Shown: positions 1-9,100, counted from the first letter of the stretch. The stretch is DNA of 64,000 nt from Longitalea arenae (GCF_016924755.1 NZ_JAFFJX010000001.1:930001-994000); one strand, 5' to 3'. Notes: generated from the letters alone by a model not told the origin. Numbers and translations are program-made.

Positions 1-1
1 A

Positions 2-214
2 TTTCACTTTGAGAATGCCGATGTAAGTACGGTTATGCGCCAGTTGGCCAGATGGTATGATGTAGAGGTAGTGTACCAGGGCGCCTCAGTGAAAAACGAT
101 CCGCTCTTTGTTGAAATTTCAAGGAACACCAGGTTATCAGACGTGTTAAAGATCCTGGAGGAGTCAGGCAGTGCGAAATTCAACATCCAGGGAAAAAAGG
201 TCATTGTAAAATAA
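2..214 (+). CDS. FecR-family anti-sigma factor, C-terminal fragment
   Basis: Only the last 70 codons are present; the gene starts left of the window. The fragment has the pattern of the periplasmic C-terminal domain of FecR proteins (DUF4974, an STN-like fold): a helix around VMRQLARWYDVEV, the conserved LSDVLKILE segment, and the closing strand GKKVIVK followed by TAA at 212-214. FecR proteins hold an ECF sigma factor (FecI type) inactive until a TonB-dependent outer membrane receptor with an N-terminal STN domain signals substrate binding. The next gene is a SusC-like receptor with such an STN domain, so this gene very probably regulates PUL 1. The sigma-factor gene is expected just left of the window; that part is inference. 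Confidence 0.85.
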   Translation, partial: FHFENADVSTVMRQLARWYDVEVVYQGASVKNDPLFVEISRNTRLSDVLKILEESGSAKFNIQGKKVIVK

Positions 215-356
215 CCCCATTTATATGCATATCCTATTTGAGGCCATCCCTGTTAGCCAGAACAGGGACTGTACATCTAAACCAAAAAGGCTCTATTATT
301 ACCATGGAGCAGGTACCCGTTCACTGGGTACATCATTCAAACGACTTTACTCATGC

Positions 357-376
357 CAGGCTGCAACCATTTCAAT
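357..376 (+). promoter_or_regulatory. 20-base element, copy 1 (possible ECF-type promoter element)
   Basis: The sequence CAGGCTGCAACCATTTCAAT matches 9101-9120 at 19 of 20 positions. Both copies are noncoding and upstream of genes in the same orientation: here before PUL 1 susC, there before the first RND efflux operon. The TGCAACC core resembles the -35 element of some ECF sigma factors, but no clear -10 partner was found, so the promoter reading is a guess. Confidence 0.35.
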
Positions 377-430
377 TCTTTTGCAGCCACAGAACGATCC
401 ATATAGAAAATATTGAACGCTGAAGGCAGC

Positions 431-451
431 ATGCTGAATGCTGAATGCTAA
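431..451. repeat. Degenerate 7-bp tandem repeat
   Basis: Three head-to-tail 7-mers: ATGCTGA, ATGCTGA, ATGCTAA. Short, but it belongs to the same style of heptamer array seen at 14270-14311, 43159-43186, 61491-61511 and 61578-61633. Confidence 0.6.
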
Positions 452-620
452 AAGCGCAAGGCAGCTTTGATCTAAACTCTGCGTTTATAAAACTGATGAT
501 TGTTAGCAACAGATCAGTGGGGGCATACCATGTGTGCACGTAAAAGCGCAACGCATACTTATGACGCTGGCCTTATGCCTTATGCAATGAGCCTTAAGCG
601 TAAACAGCCTGAATAAAAAA

Positions 621-648
621 AACCGCCCCGAAGGCGATCGGTGCGGTT
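621..648. terminator. Stem-loop with A-run on its 5' side
   Basis: AACCGC (621-626) pairs with GCGGTT (643-648), and CCGA (628-631) with TCGG (638-641), separated by one C/T mismatch. A run of eight or nine A precedes it on the plus strand and no T-run follows, so as an intrinsic terminator it would work for minus-strand transcription. No minus-strand gene is visible here, so it may instead be a leader structure for susC. Confidence 0.5.
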
Positions 649-708
649 CTGTTGAATTCAGGTTAAGGCAATAGAAGATGCTGATATCCTTATTGTTTAA
701 CCCCAACA

Positions 709-728
709 CCCTGACCGCAAGGTCAGGG
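709..728 (+). promoter_or_regulatory. 8-bp hairpin with GCAA tetraloop just before susC
   Basis: CCCTGACC (709-716) pairs perfectly with GGTCAGGG (721-728) around the loop GCAA, a GNRA tetraloop. The hairpin ends 14 bases before the ATG at 743 and has no T-run, so it is not a normal terminator. In mRNA it would sit over the initiation region if translation begins at 743, or in the leader if it begins at 812. Confidence 0.55.
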
Positions 729-742
729 GTAAATCCAAATTT

Positions 743-3700
743 ATGTATTTAATTCATTGCCTCCACCGCTATTTGCGGAAAATTAAGGTGGGGCGAAAAG
801 AACTGATCCTGATGAATTACCTAACCATTTTTCTATTAGCCACCTGTTTGCATCTCACGGCAGGCGTGTATGCCCAAAAGGTTACCATGTCGGGTGAGAA
901 CATTTCATTAAAGCAGGTTTTTAAAGAGATCAAAAAGCAAACGGGTTACACCTTTGTTTACCGGGAAGTATTATTACAAAAGGCCGGCAAGGTGAATATA
1001 AACGTAAAGAACGCATCGGTTCAGCAGGTGCTGGATCATTGCTTCAGAAACCAGCCGCTGTCATACACCATTATCAATAACAACATAGTGGTGGTAAAAG
1101 AAACAGTGGTTGTTCGCCCGCCGGCCCCCACAGTAACCGTTGAGAAACCGGTGCGGCTGAATTTTCCGCCCATTAAGATCACGGGGCGGGTATTATCAGA
1201 AACCGGTCAGCCGCTGGCCAATGCCAACGTAGGCGAAAAAGGAAAAGGCAATGCAGTAATGACCAAAGCCGATGGAAGTTTTACCATGCTGGTAGAAGGT
1301 CCCGGTTCCATCCTGGTAGTATCCTATGTAGGTTGCGATGATAAACTGGTACCTGTTGGTAACCAGACCGAGCTTGTAATAAAATTAACGACTACACAGG
1401 CCCCCATGGAAGAGCAGGTAGTAGTAGGTTATGGTACTTCAAAGAAAGCAACGGTTACCGGTGCGCTGGAACCCGTGAACAACCGGATCTTTGACAGCAG
1501 AGCGGTAACCAATCCGGCGCTGGCCCTGCAGGGTAGCACGCCAGGCCTGGTGATCACCAGAACATCTTCCCGCCCGGGCAATGAAGAGTTGAATATGCAG
1601 ATCCGTGGCGTTACTTCTGTGAACGGCGGTTCTCCCCTGATCGTTATCGATGGAATACCTGTTGCCGACAACAATATGTTCTATACCATGAACCCCGATG
1701 ATATTGAATCGGTGAACCTGTTGAAAGATGGTATGGCCGCTATCTTCGGTAGCCGTGCTGCAAATGGTGTTATCCTGGTAACAACCAAACGGGGTAAGGG
1801 CAAGATCAGGATCGACTATAATTACAATGCCCGCATCAATACTTTAGGTATTAAAACCCCTACTGCAAACATGCAGGAGTATGCAACCATGTGGATAGAA
1901 GCCCTGCGTGCAGAGCCAAAGCCCGATTACTGGGGATGGCAGTCGATGGATAACCTGAAGAAAATGCAGGAAGGGTACGAAGGCATTTATTCAACTTCTA
2001 TGTGGGGCGATATTTTCATTGGTAATGCCAACCGGTACGATGAGCTGTTTGCTACGCGCCTGTCGCAGCAGCATAGCCTGAGCATTTCCGGCTCAAGCGA
2101 CAAAACCGCCTATCGCTTGTCGGCTGCTTATGCCGATAACCGGGCACCCCTGGCAACGGCTTACGATGGCCGTAAACAATACAACCTGCGCCTGAACTAC
2201 GATTATAAACTGGCGGAAAAAGTAAAGCTGCAAACAGGTGTTACTTATCAGAAAGATATCACCTCTGCTCCATCGAGCAGTATGCGTTTCGAGCTGATCG
2301 CATGGGACCCTGCTTTATTCCCCGCCAAAAATCCATTCGGCCAGTGGTATGCAAACTTTGGTTCAGCAGGTGACAGGAACTCTACCGCAGCTACCATGGA
2401 TGGCGGAAGGGATATCCGTGGCAACGACCTTGTACGCGCCGATATCAAAGGTACCGCCGAGCTGTTGAAAGGACTTGAGCTGGAAGGTACCGCTTCTTTC
2501 CAGGTGAACCAGTATCGCATGGATAACTACCGCCTTACCGTTCCCCTCTACCAATGGGATGGAACACTCGCGGAGAAAAAGATCAATCCTGAATCAGACA
2601 TCAGGGCACAATCAGACAATACCTTATATCAGAACTATACAGGATTATTGCGTTACACCCGGTCATTTGGTGGTCATCGCATCGTAGCTATGGCCGGCAT
2701 AAATGCAGAGAAGAACGATTATAAGAGTTTGTATGCATACCGTACCAACATCATGAATAATGGTGTGTACGACCTGAATGTTGCCCCCACCGATTATGTA
2801 GAAGGCAGAGGCGGCCGCAATCAATGGGGATTGTATTCCTATATCAGCCGGATAAACTATTCTTTCAGGGGTAAATACCTGGTGGAGTTGCTGGGACGCC
2901 GCGATGGTTCTTCGCGTTTTGCACCTGGTAATAAATGGTCAAATTTTTATGATGTGTCAGCAGGCTGGGTGGTGACCAATGAGAACTTCATCAAAGACCT
3001 CGACATCCCCGAACTGAACTACCTGAAGATCCGTGGTGGCTATGGTGTAATGGGTAACAACGTTAACATTGGCGACTACGATTATATTTCCGACATTCTC
3101 ATGGGTACTACCATCTTCGGCAGCCTGGCGCAAAATCAAACAGCCGCCCGCTTAAGCCGCAATGGTCTTACCAGCAACGACCGTACCTGGGAGCGCGTGA
3201 ATATGGCCAACGTTGGTATCGACCTTATTATGTATGGCAACAAGCTGACCGGCCGCTTCGATGTATACAAGAAAAGGAATGATGGCATGTTGATCAATAT
3301 CGTTTATCCTTCCATCCTGGGTGGACAAGCACCTCAGACCAATAATGGTGTGCTCGACGTAAAAGGTTGGGAAGCCATGCTGGGCTGGCGCGACAAGATC
3401 GGCGATTTCAGCTATAATGTTTCTGTAAACGTATCTGACAGCCGCAATAAACTGGTAGCCCTGGATGGTGCAGTCGCTGCAAATCCGGGGTTGGTAACGG
3501 CCGTTGAAGGCCGCCCGCTCAATTCCTGGTTCATGTATTCTACCAGGGGCTTTTTAACCGATCAGAAAATGGTTGATCTCTATTACAACAGGTATACAGC
3601 CGTTGCACAGGGTGAAATTCCGGCAACAGCTGATGAAGAAAGACTTCGCCCCGGTGATACCAGGAAACGCGATCTGAACGGCGACCAGATCATCGACCAG

Positions 3701-4219
3701 AAAGACGTGGAATATAAAGGCGATGCGGCCCCACACTATACCTTCGGCATTACGCTCGGAGCTAACTGGAGAAATATTGATTTTTCTGCCTTTCTGCAAG
3801 GCGTGGGTGAACAATATGTGCAGCGCAGCGGCGCACTCGCTTATCCGTTCTGGGATGGATATACGAACCTGAACGTGTCATTCCTTGGCAACACCTGGAC
3901 GCCCGAAAATACCGGCGCGAAATACCCCAGGCTGACGACCAATAAAGTACGGTCAAGATGGAATTACCTGAACAACGATTTCATGTTGCAGAACAACCGC
4001 TATGTGCGTTTGAAGTCTTTGATCATAGGTTATACCCTGCCACAATCAATAATTGCAAGAGTGAAACTGGAAAGAGTACGGGTTTATTTTTCAGGTAACG
4101 ACCTGTTTGAATTGACATCTATTAAAGACGGATTCGATCCGGAGCAGGGCAGGGATTCCCAATTGAATGGTTATCCGTTCATGAGAACCTGGTCCTTTGG
4201 CGTTAACCTTGGTTTATAA
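743..4219 (+). CDS. SusC-like TonB-dependent outer membrane receptor with STN domain (PUL 1)
   Basis: Outer membrane porin of the SusC/RagA family that imports oligosaccharides with energy from TonB. The order is signal peptide (hydrophobic segment around residues 27-42, ending AGVYAQ), STN domain (about 44-118), carboxypeptidase-regulatory-like domain (about 146-220, ITGRVLSETGQPL), the SusC signature VVVGYGTSKKATVTGAL, a plug (to about 345) and a 22-strand-type barrel ending in an aromatic strand (FGVNLGL). The STN domain marks receptors that signal to a FecR anti-sigma factor, and fecR lies directly upstream. At 1158 residues the length fits the STN-bearing subfamily. An in-frame ATG at 812 gives a more standard signal peptide; N-terminally extended forms are also common in this family, so the start is open. 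The susD gene follows after 33 bases. Confidence 0.95.
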   Translation: MYLIHCLHRYLRKIKVGRKELILMNYLTIFLLATCLHLTAGVYAQKVTMSGENISLKQVFKEIKKQTGYTFVYREVLLQKAGKVNINVKNASVQQVLDHCFRNQPLSYTIINNNIVVVKETVVVRPPAPTVTVEKPVRLNFPPIKITGRVLSETGQPLANANVGEKGKGNAVMTKADGSFTMLVEGPGSILVVSYVGCDDKLVPVGNQTELVIKLTTTQAPMEEQVVVGYGTSKKATVTGALEPVNNRIFDSRAVTNPALALQGSTPGLVITRTSSRPGNEELNMQIRGVTSVNGGSPLIVIDGIPVADNNMFYTMNPDDIESVNLLKDGMAAIFGSRAANGVILVTTKRGKGKIRIDYNYNARINTLGIKTPTANMQEYATMWIEALRAEPKPDYWGWQSMDNLKKMQEGYEGIYSTSMWGDIFIGNANRYDELFATRLSQQHSLSISGSSDKTAYRLSAAYADNRAPLATAYDGRKQYNLRLNYDYKLAEKVKLQTGVTYQKDITSAPSSSMRFELIAWDPALFPAKNPFGQWYANFGSAGDRNSTAATMDGGRDIRGNDLVRADIKGTAELLKGLELEGTASFQVNQYRMDNYRLTVPLYQWDGTLAEKKINPESDIRAQSDNTLYQNYTGLLRYTRSFGGHRIVAMAGINAEKNDYKSLYAYRTNIMNNGVYDLNVAPTDYVEGRGGRNQWGLYSYISRINYSFRGKYLVELLGRRDGSSRFAPGNKWSNFYDVSAGWVVTNENFIKDLDIPELNYLKIRGGYGVMGNNVNIGDYDYISDILMGTTIFGSLAQNQTAARLSRNGLTSNDRTWERVNMANVGIDLIMYGNKLTGRFDVYKKRNDGMLINIVYPSILGGQAPQTNNGVLDVKGWEAMLGWRDKIGDFSYNVSVNVSDSRNKLVALDGAVAANPGLVTAVEGRPLNSWFMYSTRGFLTDQKMVDLYYNRYTAVAQGEIPATADEERLRPGDTRKRDLNGDQIIDQKDVEYKGDAAPHYTFGITLGANWRNIDFSAFLQGVGEQYVQRSGALAYPFWDGYTNLNVSFLGNTWTPENTGAKYPRLTTNKVRSRWNYLNNDFMLQNNRYVRLKSLIIGYTLPQSIIARVKLERVRVYFSGNDLFELTSIKDGFDPEQGRDSQLNGYPFMRTWSFGVNLGL

Positions 4220-4252
4220 TCCTAATATCTGATGCGCGTAAAAATTCTACAA

Positions 4253-6070
4253 ATGAAAAACTTTATAGTTCCTGCAGTTATCGGCGGTATGATCTTAGGC
4301 GCCGCTGCCTGCACGAAAAACTTTCTCGATCTGAAGCCCCTCGACAGGTTGAATGAAGCAAGCTATTTTACCACTCCCGATCAGTTTAAATTTGCTACCA
4401 ACGATTTTTATGAAAAAATGATCAGCTGGGAGCCGATCGATGGTAGCAGTATCTATGATTTCATGGATTTTGGTTCCGACATCTCGGGCTATGTAGGCCA
4501 GGATGGCCAGGGTAAATATGGCCGTGGCGCCATCAATGTACCGCTCGATGATAAATACTGGAACAATCCTTATGCATATATCAGAAGTATTAATATCGTT
4601 CTTAAAAAAGCGGAATCCTATCCCGGTAAAAAGGACGAAATAAAACAGTATGTAGCCGCTGCCAAATTCTTCCGGGCATGGCAATATTTCTTCCTGTTAA
4701 AACGCTTCGGCGGTGTGCCGGTCATTACAACAGTACCCGATGTGGGTGGCGCTGAATTGATGGCGCCCCGCAACAGCCGCTATGAAGTGGTTGACCAGAT
4801 CCTGGCCGACCTAACAGATGCCATTGCTGGTCTTCCTACCGAGCAGGCAATTCCTGCCAGTGAAAAAGGCCATGTAAGCAAATGGGCAGCCGAAGCATTT
4901 AAAGCACGGGTATTATTATACGAAGCTACCTGGCGCAAATACACCGGCACCAGCACAGATTTTGAAGGTTCTGCCGGTCCGGCCACTGACCAGGTGAACA
5001 GCTTTTTAACCGAAGCGGTTAGCCTGGCAAAAGATGTAATGCTGAATGGCGGTTATAAGTTATGGAACTATAACGCTAATAATTCCATGGCCAATCGCAG
5101 CAACTATTACCTCTTCAATATCGATGGTACAGGCGGAAACCCCGCCGGCCTGGATAAAACCACCAACACAGAGTTTATCCTTAAAAGCATGTACGACCTT
5201 AACCTGCGCCCGGGAAGTATTAACCTGTCGCATACCGTGCAAACACGTATGCTGCCCAACCGCAAGATGATGGATATGTACCTGTGCACAGACGGATTAC
5301 CGGTGAGCAAATCAGCCAGGTTTATGGGCTATCACAATGTGGCCGACGAATACGCGAACCGCGACTACCGCATGCTGAGTTATGCATTGGGAAGCGGAAG
5401 CGTTCCCGGCGAAGGCGATATTAAACTGGACGGTAGGCTCGGCTATACCAATTACAAATTTTCAGCTTACCGATATCCTACTTACCGGGCCATGAACCAG
5501 GAATCACAGGATTACCCACAGATCCGCCTGGCCGAAGTATACCTGATCTATGCAGAAGCATTGATGGAAAAGAACGGCGCCATCAGCGATGCAGAACTGA
5601 ACAGCTCCATCAATCTCTTAAGAGCAAGGGCAGGCATTGCGCCACTGACCAATGCACTGGTGAATGACAATGGACTGAACATGCTGGATGAGATCAGAAG
5701 AGAAAGAACCGTTGAATTATATGGAGAATGCTTCCGTTATGATGATCTGAAACGCTGGGGCATTGCAGAGCGCCAGTTGAACCAGGATGTTTGTGGAATG
5801 ATCGTGGGCGGTGCTTCTTATGAAACAGATTTCAAGGTGAGTTCGAAGGTCAACCCCGGGGTCGATAGCACCACAAGCCTGTATATTCAAAAGAATTACG
5901 AAAACGGTGGCGTGGCTGAAACCAGTGTGCCTACAAAATTTGGCGATCTGAAAGCAATATTACTGGATGCAGGCTCTAATCGCAACTTTAAAAGAATGCA
6001 TTATTTGTATCCGATACCATTGCGGCAGATCCAGTTAAATCCAAACCTCGTTCAAAATAATGAATATTAA
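4253..6070 (+). CDS. SusD/RagB-family nutrient-binding lipoprotein (PUL 1)
   Basis: Surface lipoprotein that caps the SusC barrel and binds the glycan. I chose the ATG at 4253 rather than 4232 because it gives a compact lipoprotein signal: MKNFIVPAV..., lipobox LGAAAC with the modified Cys at residue 20. The mature start KNFLDLKPLDRLNEASYFTT is typical of SusD. TPR-like helical regions follow (YIRSINIVLKKAESYPG, AAKFFRAWQYFFLLKRFGGVP), and the late RLAEVYLIYAEALME, LLRARAGI and RRERTVELYGECFRYDDLKRWG segments are family hallmarks. About 605 residues is slightly longer than the average SusD. It lies 33 bases after its susC partner and should be co-transcribed. Confidence 0.95.
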   Translation: MKNFIVPAVIGGMILGAAACTKNFLDLKPLDRLNEASYFTTPDQFKFATNDFYEKMISWEPIDGSSIYDFMDFGSDISGYVGQDGQGKYGRGAINVPLDDKYWNNPYAYIRSINIVLKKAESYPGKKDEIKQYVAAAKFFRAWQYFFLLKRFGGVPVITTVPDVGGAELMAPRNSRYEVVDQILADLTDAIAGLPTEQAIPASEKGHVSKWAAEAFKARVLLYEATWRKYTGTSTDFEGSAGPATDQVNSFLTEAVSLAKDVMLNGGYKLWNYNANNSMANRSNYYLFNIDGTGGNPAGLDKTTNTEFILKSMYDLNLRPGSINLSHTVQTRMLPNRKMMDMYLCTDGLPVSKSARFMGYHNVADEYANRDYRMLSYALGSGSVPGEGDIKLDGRLGYTNYKFSAYRYPTYRAMNQESQDYPQIRLAEVYLIYAEALMEKNGAISDAELNSSINLLRARAGIAPLTNALVNDNGLNMLDEIRRERTVELYGECFRYDDLKRWGIAERQLNQDVCGMIVGGASYETDFKVSSKVNPGVDSTTSLYIQKNYENGGVAETSVPTKFGDLKAILLDAGSNRNFKRMHYLYPIPLRQIQLNPNLVQNNEY

Positions 6071-6103
6071 AGCAGTTGACAATAGGCAGTTGACATACAG
6101 AGA

Positions 6104-6128
6104 GGAGCAAAAAACAATTTGTTGCTCC
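6104..6128 (+). promoter_or_regulatory. Stem-loop between susD and the surface lipoprotein gene
   Basis: GGAGCAA (6104-6110) pairs with TTGCTCC (6122-6128) around an 11-base A/T-rich loop in the 141-base gap. No T-run follows. Intra-operon stem-loops after susCD often mark an mRNA processing or attenuation point; that role is inferred. A doubled GCAGTTGACA word (around 6072-6095) precedes it. Confidence 0.5.
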
Positions 6129-6211
6129 TATCCAATCGGGAGATAGCAAATTGATGTCGATTGCCTATTGCCAACCGGCTGTTTTGAAAAACTGTTTTAA
6201 TTCCTTACAAT

Positions 6212-7543
6212 ATGAAATCGTTTATAAGAAATTGGAAGTTCGTGCCTGCGGTTTTAGCGGCAGCAGCTATCTATGCAGGCTGTACGAAAGGACCAGAGAT
6301 CAAATCCTATACATATCCTGCCCCGGAACCAACAGGCATGTTCCCGGAAAGAGGTTACGCAAATTTTGCGGAAGTGACGATCGACGGCTCCAGTTTTGGG
6401 GATTATAAAAATGCGGTAAAGGTTTTTTTCAATGGTATTCCGGCAGATACGGTAAGATCCTGTGCAGACGGCAGAATTGTGGTAAAAGTGCCTGCTAACG
6501 CTATTAGTGGTAAAGTAAGTTTACAGGTATGGAATCACACCGTTGACTCTGTAGGTGCATTCACGGTAGTTCCATATCCCGTCGTAAAAACAGCCAGCAG
6601 GGATATTGGCTTACCCGGTGAAATAGTTGAAATAACAGGAACTGGTTTTGGAACAGACCTGGCAAAAGTAAAAGTTGATTTTAACGGTACCACCGGTACG
6701 ATCACTGAGATCAGCGATACCTTGTTGAAGGTGGCTCTACCCGTAGGATTTTCATCAGGCAATATTAAGGTGGCCGTTAATGACTATCCGGTTGCCGGAC
6801 CCGTAGTAAGAGCCGTTGCTACAGTGCCTGATCCCATTTACTGGCTTTCATTCGAAGGCGACCTGAAGGACAATATGGGCGGCGCCTCCGCAACATATAC
6901 CTATTCCGCAACAGACGGTACCGCCAAACCCATAGCCTGGGCCGCTGGTAAAAAGGGACAAGCCGTAAAACTGGCTGGTAGCGGTAACAGAAAAGCGACC
7001 AATAGCCAGTTCATCGCATGTCCGCCACAGATCAGTAAGTATCCAGAGCTTACGGTAACCGCCTGGGTAAACTGGGGTTCCAAAGATCATCCTGACTCCA
7101 GCTGGTTCCAGGAGCCTATTTTTGATTTTGGCCAGGCGCGGGGTCTTCGTACCGCTTTAATGACCAGGATGCAGGCAAACCAGGGCCCGAATATGGTTGG
7201 CCGCCTGATCTTTGAAAAGATTCCTGAGTTCACTGCCTTCAAAGCTTTCGATGCAAAGGCCGACAAAGAACTCAAGAAGAATGACTGGAGCCACGTGGCC
7301 ATGACAATATCTACTGCAGATCATGTATTGAAAGTTTATATAAACGGCACACTAACAGGTAGCATCGTATTGGATAACGCGGCCAGTCCAACGCTGTTCA
7401 ATCATAATAAAGTCTATATCGGCGCACCCACCAATGGGGTGTTGAACGAACCGGCATTCGGCGGACTGATTGATGAGTTTGAGATCTTCAACCAGGCATT
7501 GAATGCAGACCAGGTATTCGCCAATTATTATAAGAACAGATAG
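6212..7543 (+). CDS. IPT/TIG and LamG-like domain surface lipoprotein (PUL 1)
   Basis: Probable surface glycan-binding protein, occupying the place of SusE/F-type binding proteins. The signal peptide has a lipobox around YAGC, Cys24. Two IPT/TIG immunoglobulin-like folds follow (about 30-115, and about 120-200 with the typical GEIVEITGTGFGTDLAKVKV). The C-terminal half (about 215-443) looks like a concanavalin A/LamG domain: YWLSFEGDLKDNMGG start, LTVTAWVNW strand, WSHVAMTIS and LKVYINGTLTG, ending in GGLIDEFEIFNQALNADQV. IPT-domain lipoproteins placed after susCD usually bind glycan at the cell surface. No catalytic motif is recognised. The lyase gene follows after 39 bases. Confidence 0.85.
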   Translation: MKSFIRNWKFVPAVLAAAAIYAGCTKGPEIKSYTYPAPEPTGMFPERGYANFAEVTIDGSSFGDYKNAVKVFFNGIPADTVRSCADGRIVVKVPANAISGKVSLQVWNHTVDSVGAFTVVPYPVVKTASRDIGLPGEIVEITGTGFGTDLAKVKVDFNGTTGTITEISDTLLKVALPVGFSSGNIKVAVNDYPVAGPVVRAVATVPDPIYWLSFEGDLKDNMGGASATYTYSATDGTAKPIAWAAGKKGQAVKLAGSGNRKATNSQFIACPPQISKYPELTVTAWVNWGSKDHPDSSWFQEPIFDFGQARGLRTALMTRMQANQGPNMVGRLIFEKIPEFTAFKAFDAKADKELKKNDWSHVAMTISTADHVLKVYINGTLTGSIVLDNAASPTLFNHNKVYIGAPTNGVLNEPAFGGLIDEFEIFNQALNADQVFANYYKNR

Positions 7544-7582
7544 TACCAACAATCATCAATTTTGAAAAAGTTCCAACATACT

Positions 7583-8863
7583 ATGAAACGACTTCCTGTT
7601 ATCTCTGTACTTGCGCTGCTGTTGAGTGTATCGATGGTAGATTGCTCTAAAAAAGGCGGCGAAGAATACGACGAATTATACGACACCACGAACATTGTGG
7701 GTTCTGTAAAATACATTGATACATTACCGCCCGGCACTCCGCTGGTGCATCCGGGTGGATTAAATGTGACCGAAGACTTTGCGCGCATCGATGCAGCCAT
7801 AAAAGCAAAAAATGAAACAATACTGGCCGGCCTGGCAAAACTGGAGGCCAATTCGCATGCAGATTCAAATTATAATCCCAACCCGGTTGCCAAACTGATC
7901 CGTGGTGGAAAGAGCCGCGAAGAACCGGAGCCGGATAACTATTCACGCGCTTTTAATGATGTAGCGGCCGCCTATCAATTGGCGCTCCGCTGGAAGATCA
8001 GCGGAAGGGATGGTTATGCGAGGAAATCGATCCAGATCCTCAATGCATGGGCAGCTACCTGCAAGCAATTAAGCGGTGACCCGAACGTGTTCCTTGCAGC
8101 CGGTTTCTATGGTTATCAATTCGCCCTGGCGGGTGAACTGATGCGCGATTATCAAAACTGGGATCCCAAAGATTTTAAAGCCTACCAGGATTGGATGCTG
8201 ACCGTGTTCTATCCCAGGAACCACGATTTCCTCGTGAACCACAACGGTTCCTGCATCGACCACTACTGGGCCAACTGGGACCTGGGCAACATTGCTTCTG
8301 TGATGGCCATCGGTATTCTCACCGACAGGCGCGAATTGTACAATGAAGCAGTGAATTATTTACAGCGCGGCGCCGGGAATGGCAATATCAGAAAGGCGAT
8401 CTATTATGTGCACAAGGAACAGGGGCTGGCGCAGTTGCAGGAAAGCGGCCGTGACCAGGGGCATGCAACACTGGTCATTGCGATGTTGGCTACCATTTGT
8501 GAAATAGCCTGGCACCAGGGCGATGATTTCTATGGCTTCAATGACAATATGTTCCTGAAAGCATCGGAATATAATGCCAAATACAATATAGCTATGGAAG
8601 ATGTTCCGTGGAAGCCATATGACTACAAGGATTGTGATACAACAATCGTGCATAGCCAGATCAGCGAGGCGGAAAGAGGCGAGGTGCGCCCGATATATAC
8701 CATGATCTACAACCACTATGTAAAACGCAAGGGATTAACAGCGCCTTACACCCTTATTGGTGTCAACAGAACTTATCCTGAAGGCGGTGGTGGTGATTAC
8801 GGTCCAAACAGCGGTGGTTTCGACCAGCTTGGTTTTGGCACCTTGTTATATACAAGACCCTGA
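7583..8863 (+). CDS. Alginate-lyase-like polysaccharide lyase, lipoprotein (PUL 1)
   Basis: Predicted (alpha/alpha) toroid lyase of the alginate_lyase superfamily (PL5/PL38-like), which cleaves uronic-acid polymers by beta-elimination. I start at ATG 7583, not the upstream TTG at 7562, because it gives MKRLPVISVLALLLSV and a probable lipid-attached Cys21; the Asp before the Cys makes a weak lipobox. Typical features are NYSRAFNDVAAAYQLALRWKI (about 119-139) and ILNAWAATC. Candidate active-site residues lie in DHYWANWD (about 226-233, including His227, Tyr228 and Asn231) and in ESGRDQGH (287-294, including Arg290 and His294). As the only enzyme in PUL 1 it suggests a uronic acid-containing substrate such as alginate or glucuronan. 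The family placement comes from motif pattern, not from a search. Confidence 0.78.
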   Translation: MKRLPVISVLALLLSVSMVDCSKKGGEEYDELYDTTNIVGSVKYIDTLPPGTPLVHPGGLNVTEDFARIDAAIKAKNETILAGLAKLEANSHADSNYNPNPVAKLIRGGKSREEPEPDNYSRAFNDVAAAYQLALRWKISGRDGYARKSIQILNAWAATCKQLSGDPNVFLAAGFYGYQFALAGELMRDYQNWDPKDFKAYQDWMLTVFYPRNHDFLVNHNGSCIDHYWANWDLGNIASVMAIGILTDRRELYNEAVNYLQRGAGNGNIRKAIYYVHKEQGLAQLQESGRDQGHATLVIAMLATICEIAWHQGDDFYGFNDNMFLKASEYNAKYNIAMEDVPWKPYDYKDCDTTIVHSQISEAERGEVRPIYTMIYNHYVKRKGLTAPYTLIGVNRTYPEGGGGDYGPNSGGFDQLGFGTLLYTRP

Positions 8864-8971
8864 TTCGTATTTAATATCTCATCAAGATAGAAGATCCAAC
8901 ATCCTAGTATTCCTACATTTTTTTCTGCGCCCATTGGAAGTCAGGAGACATGGGAACAGAAACTTAAAAGG

Positions 8972-8996
8972 CCCCGGTAGATCGCCGGGGTTTTTT
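8972..8996 (+). terminator. Rho-independent terminator of PUL 1
   Basis: CCCCGG (8972-8977) pairs with CCGGGG (8985-8990) around a 7-base loop and is followed at once by TTTTTT. It ends the susC-susD-lipoprotein-lyase unit. Confidence 0.9.
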
Positions 8997-9100
8997 ATTA
9001 TAGTCGTTTTAGCATTTAGCGCGAATTAGAAAGGTATTAGAATTGATTTAATATTGTTGATAATACATTAATAAAGTGCTGGAAAACAAATTATTTGCAG

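Larger units (their letters stand above)
215..742. other. Long gene-free leader between fecR and susC
   Basis: No convincing gene lies in these 528 bases. The region holds a 20-base element shared with the region upstream of the first efflux operon (357-376), a short 7-bp-period repeat (431-451), runs of related GCATAAGG/TTATGCC-like words around 555-600, and two stem-loops (621-648 and 709-728). It separates the anti-sigma gene from the susC gene it presumably controls and is the likely site of the sigma-dependent promoter and of leader control. Confidence 0.6.

Noticed and set aside
503-709. Minus-strand 68-codon frame in the susC leader
   Set aside because: It spans the stem-loop at 621-648 and has no signal or similarity; the noncoding structures explain the region better.
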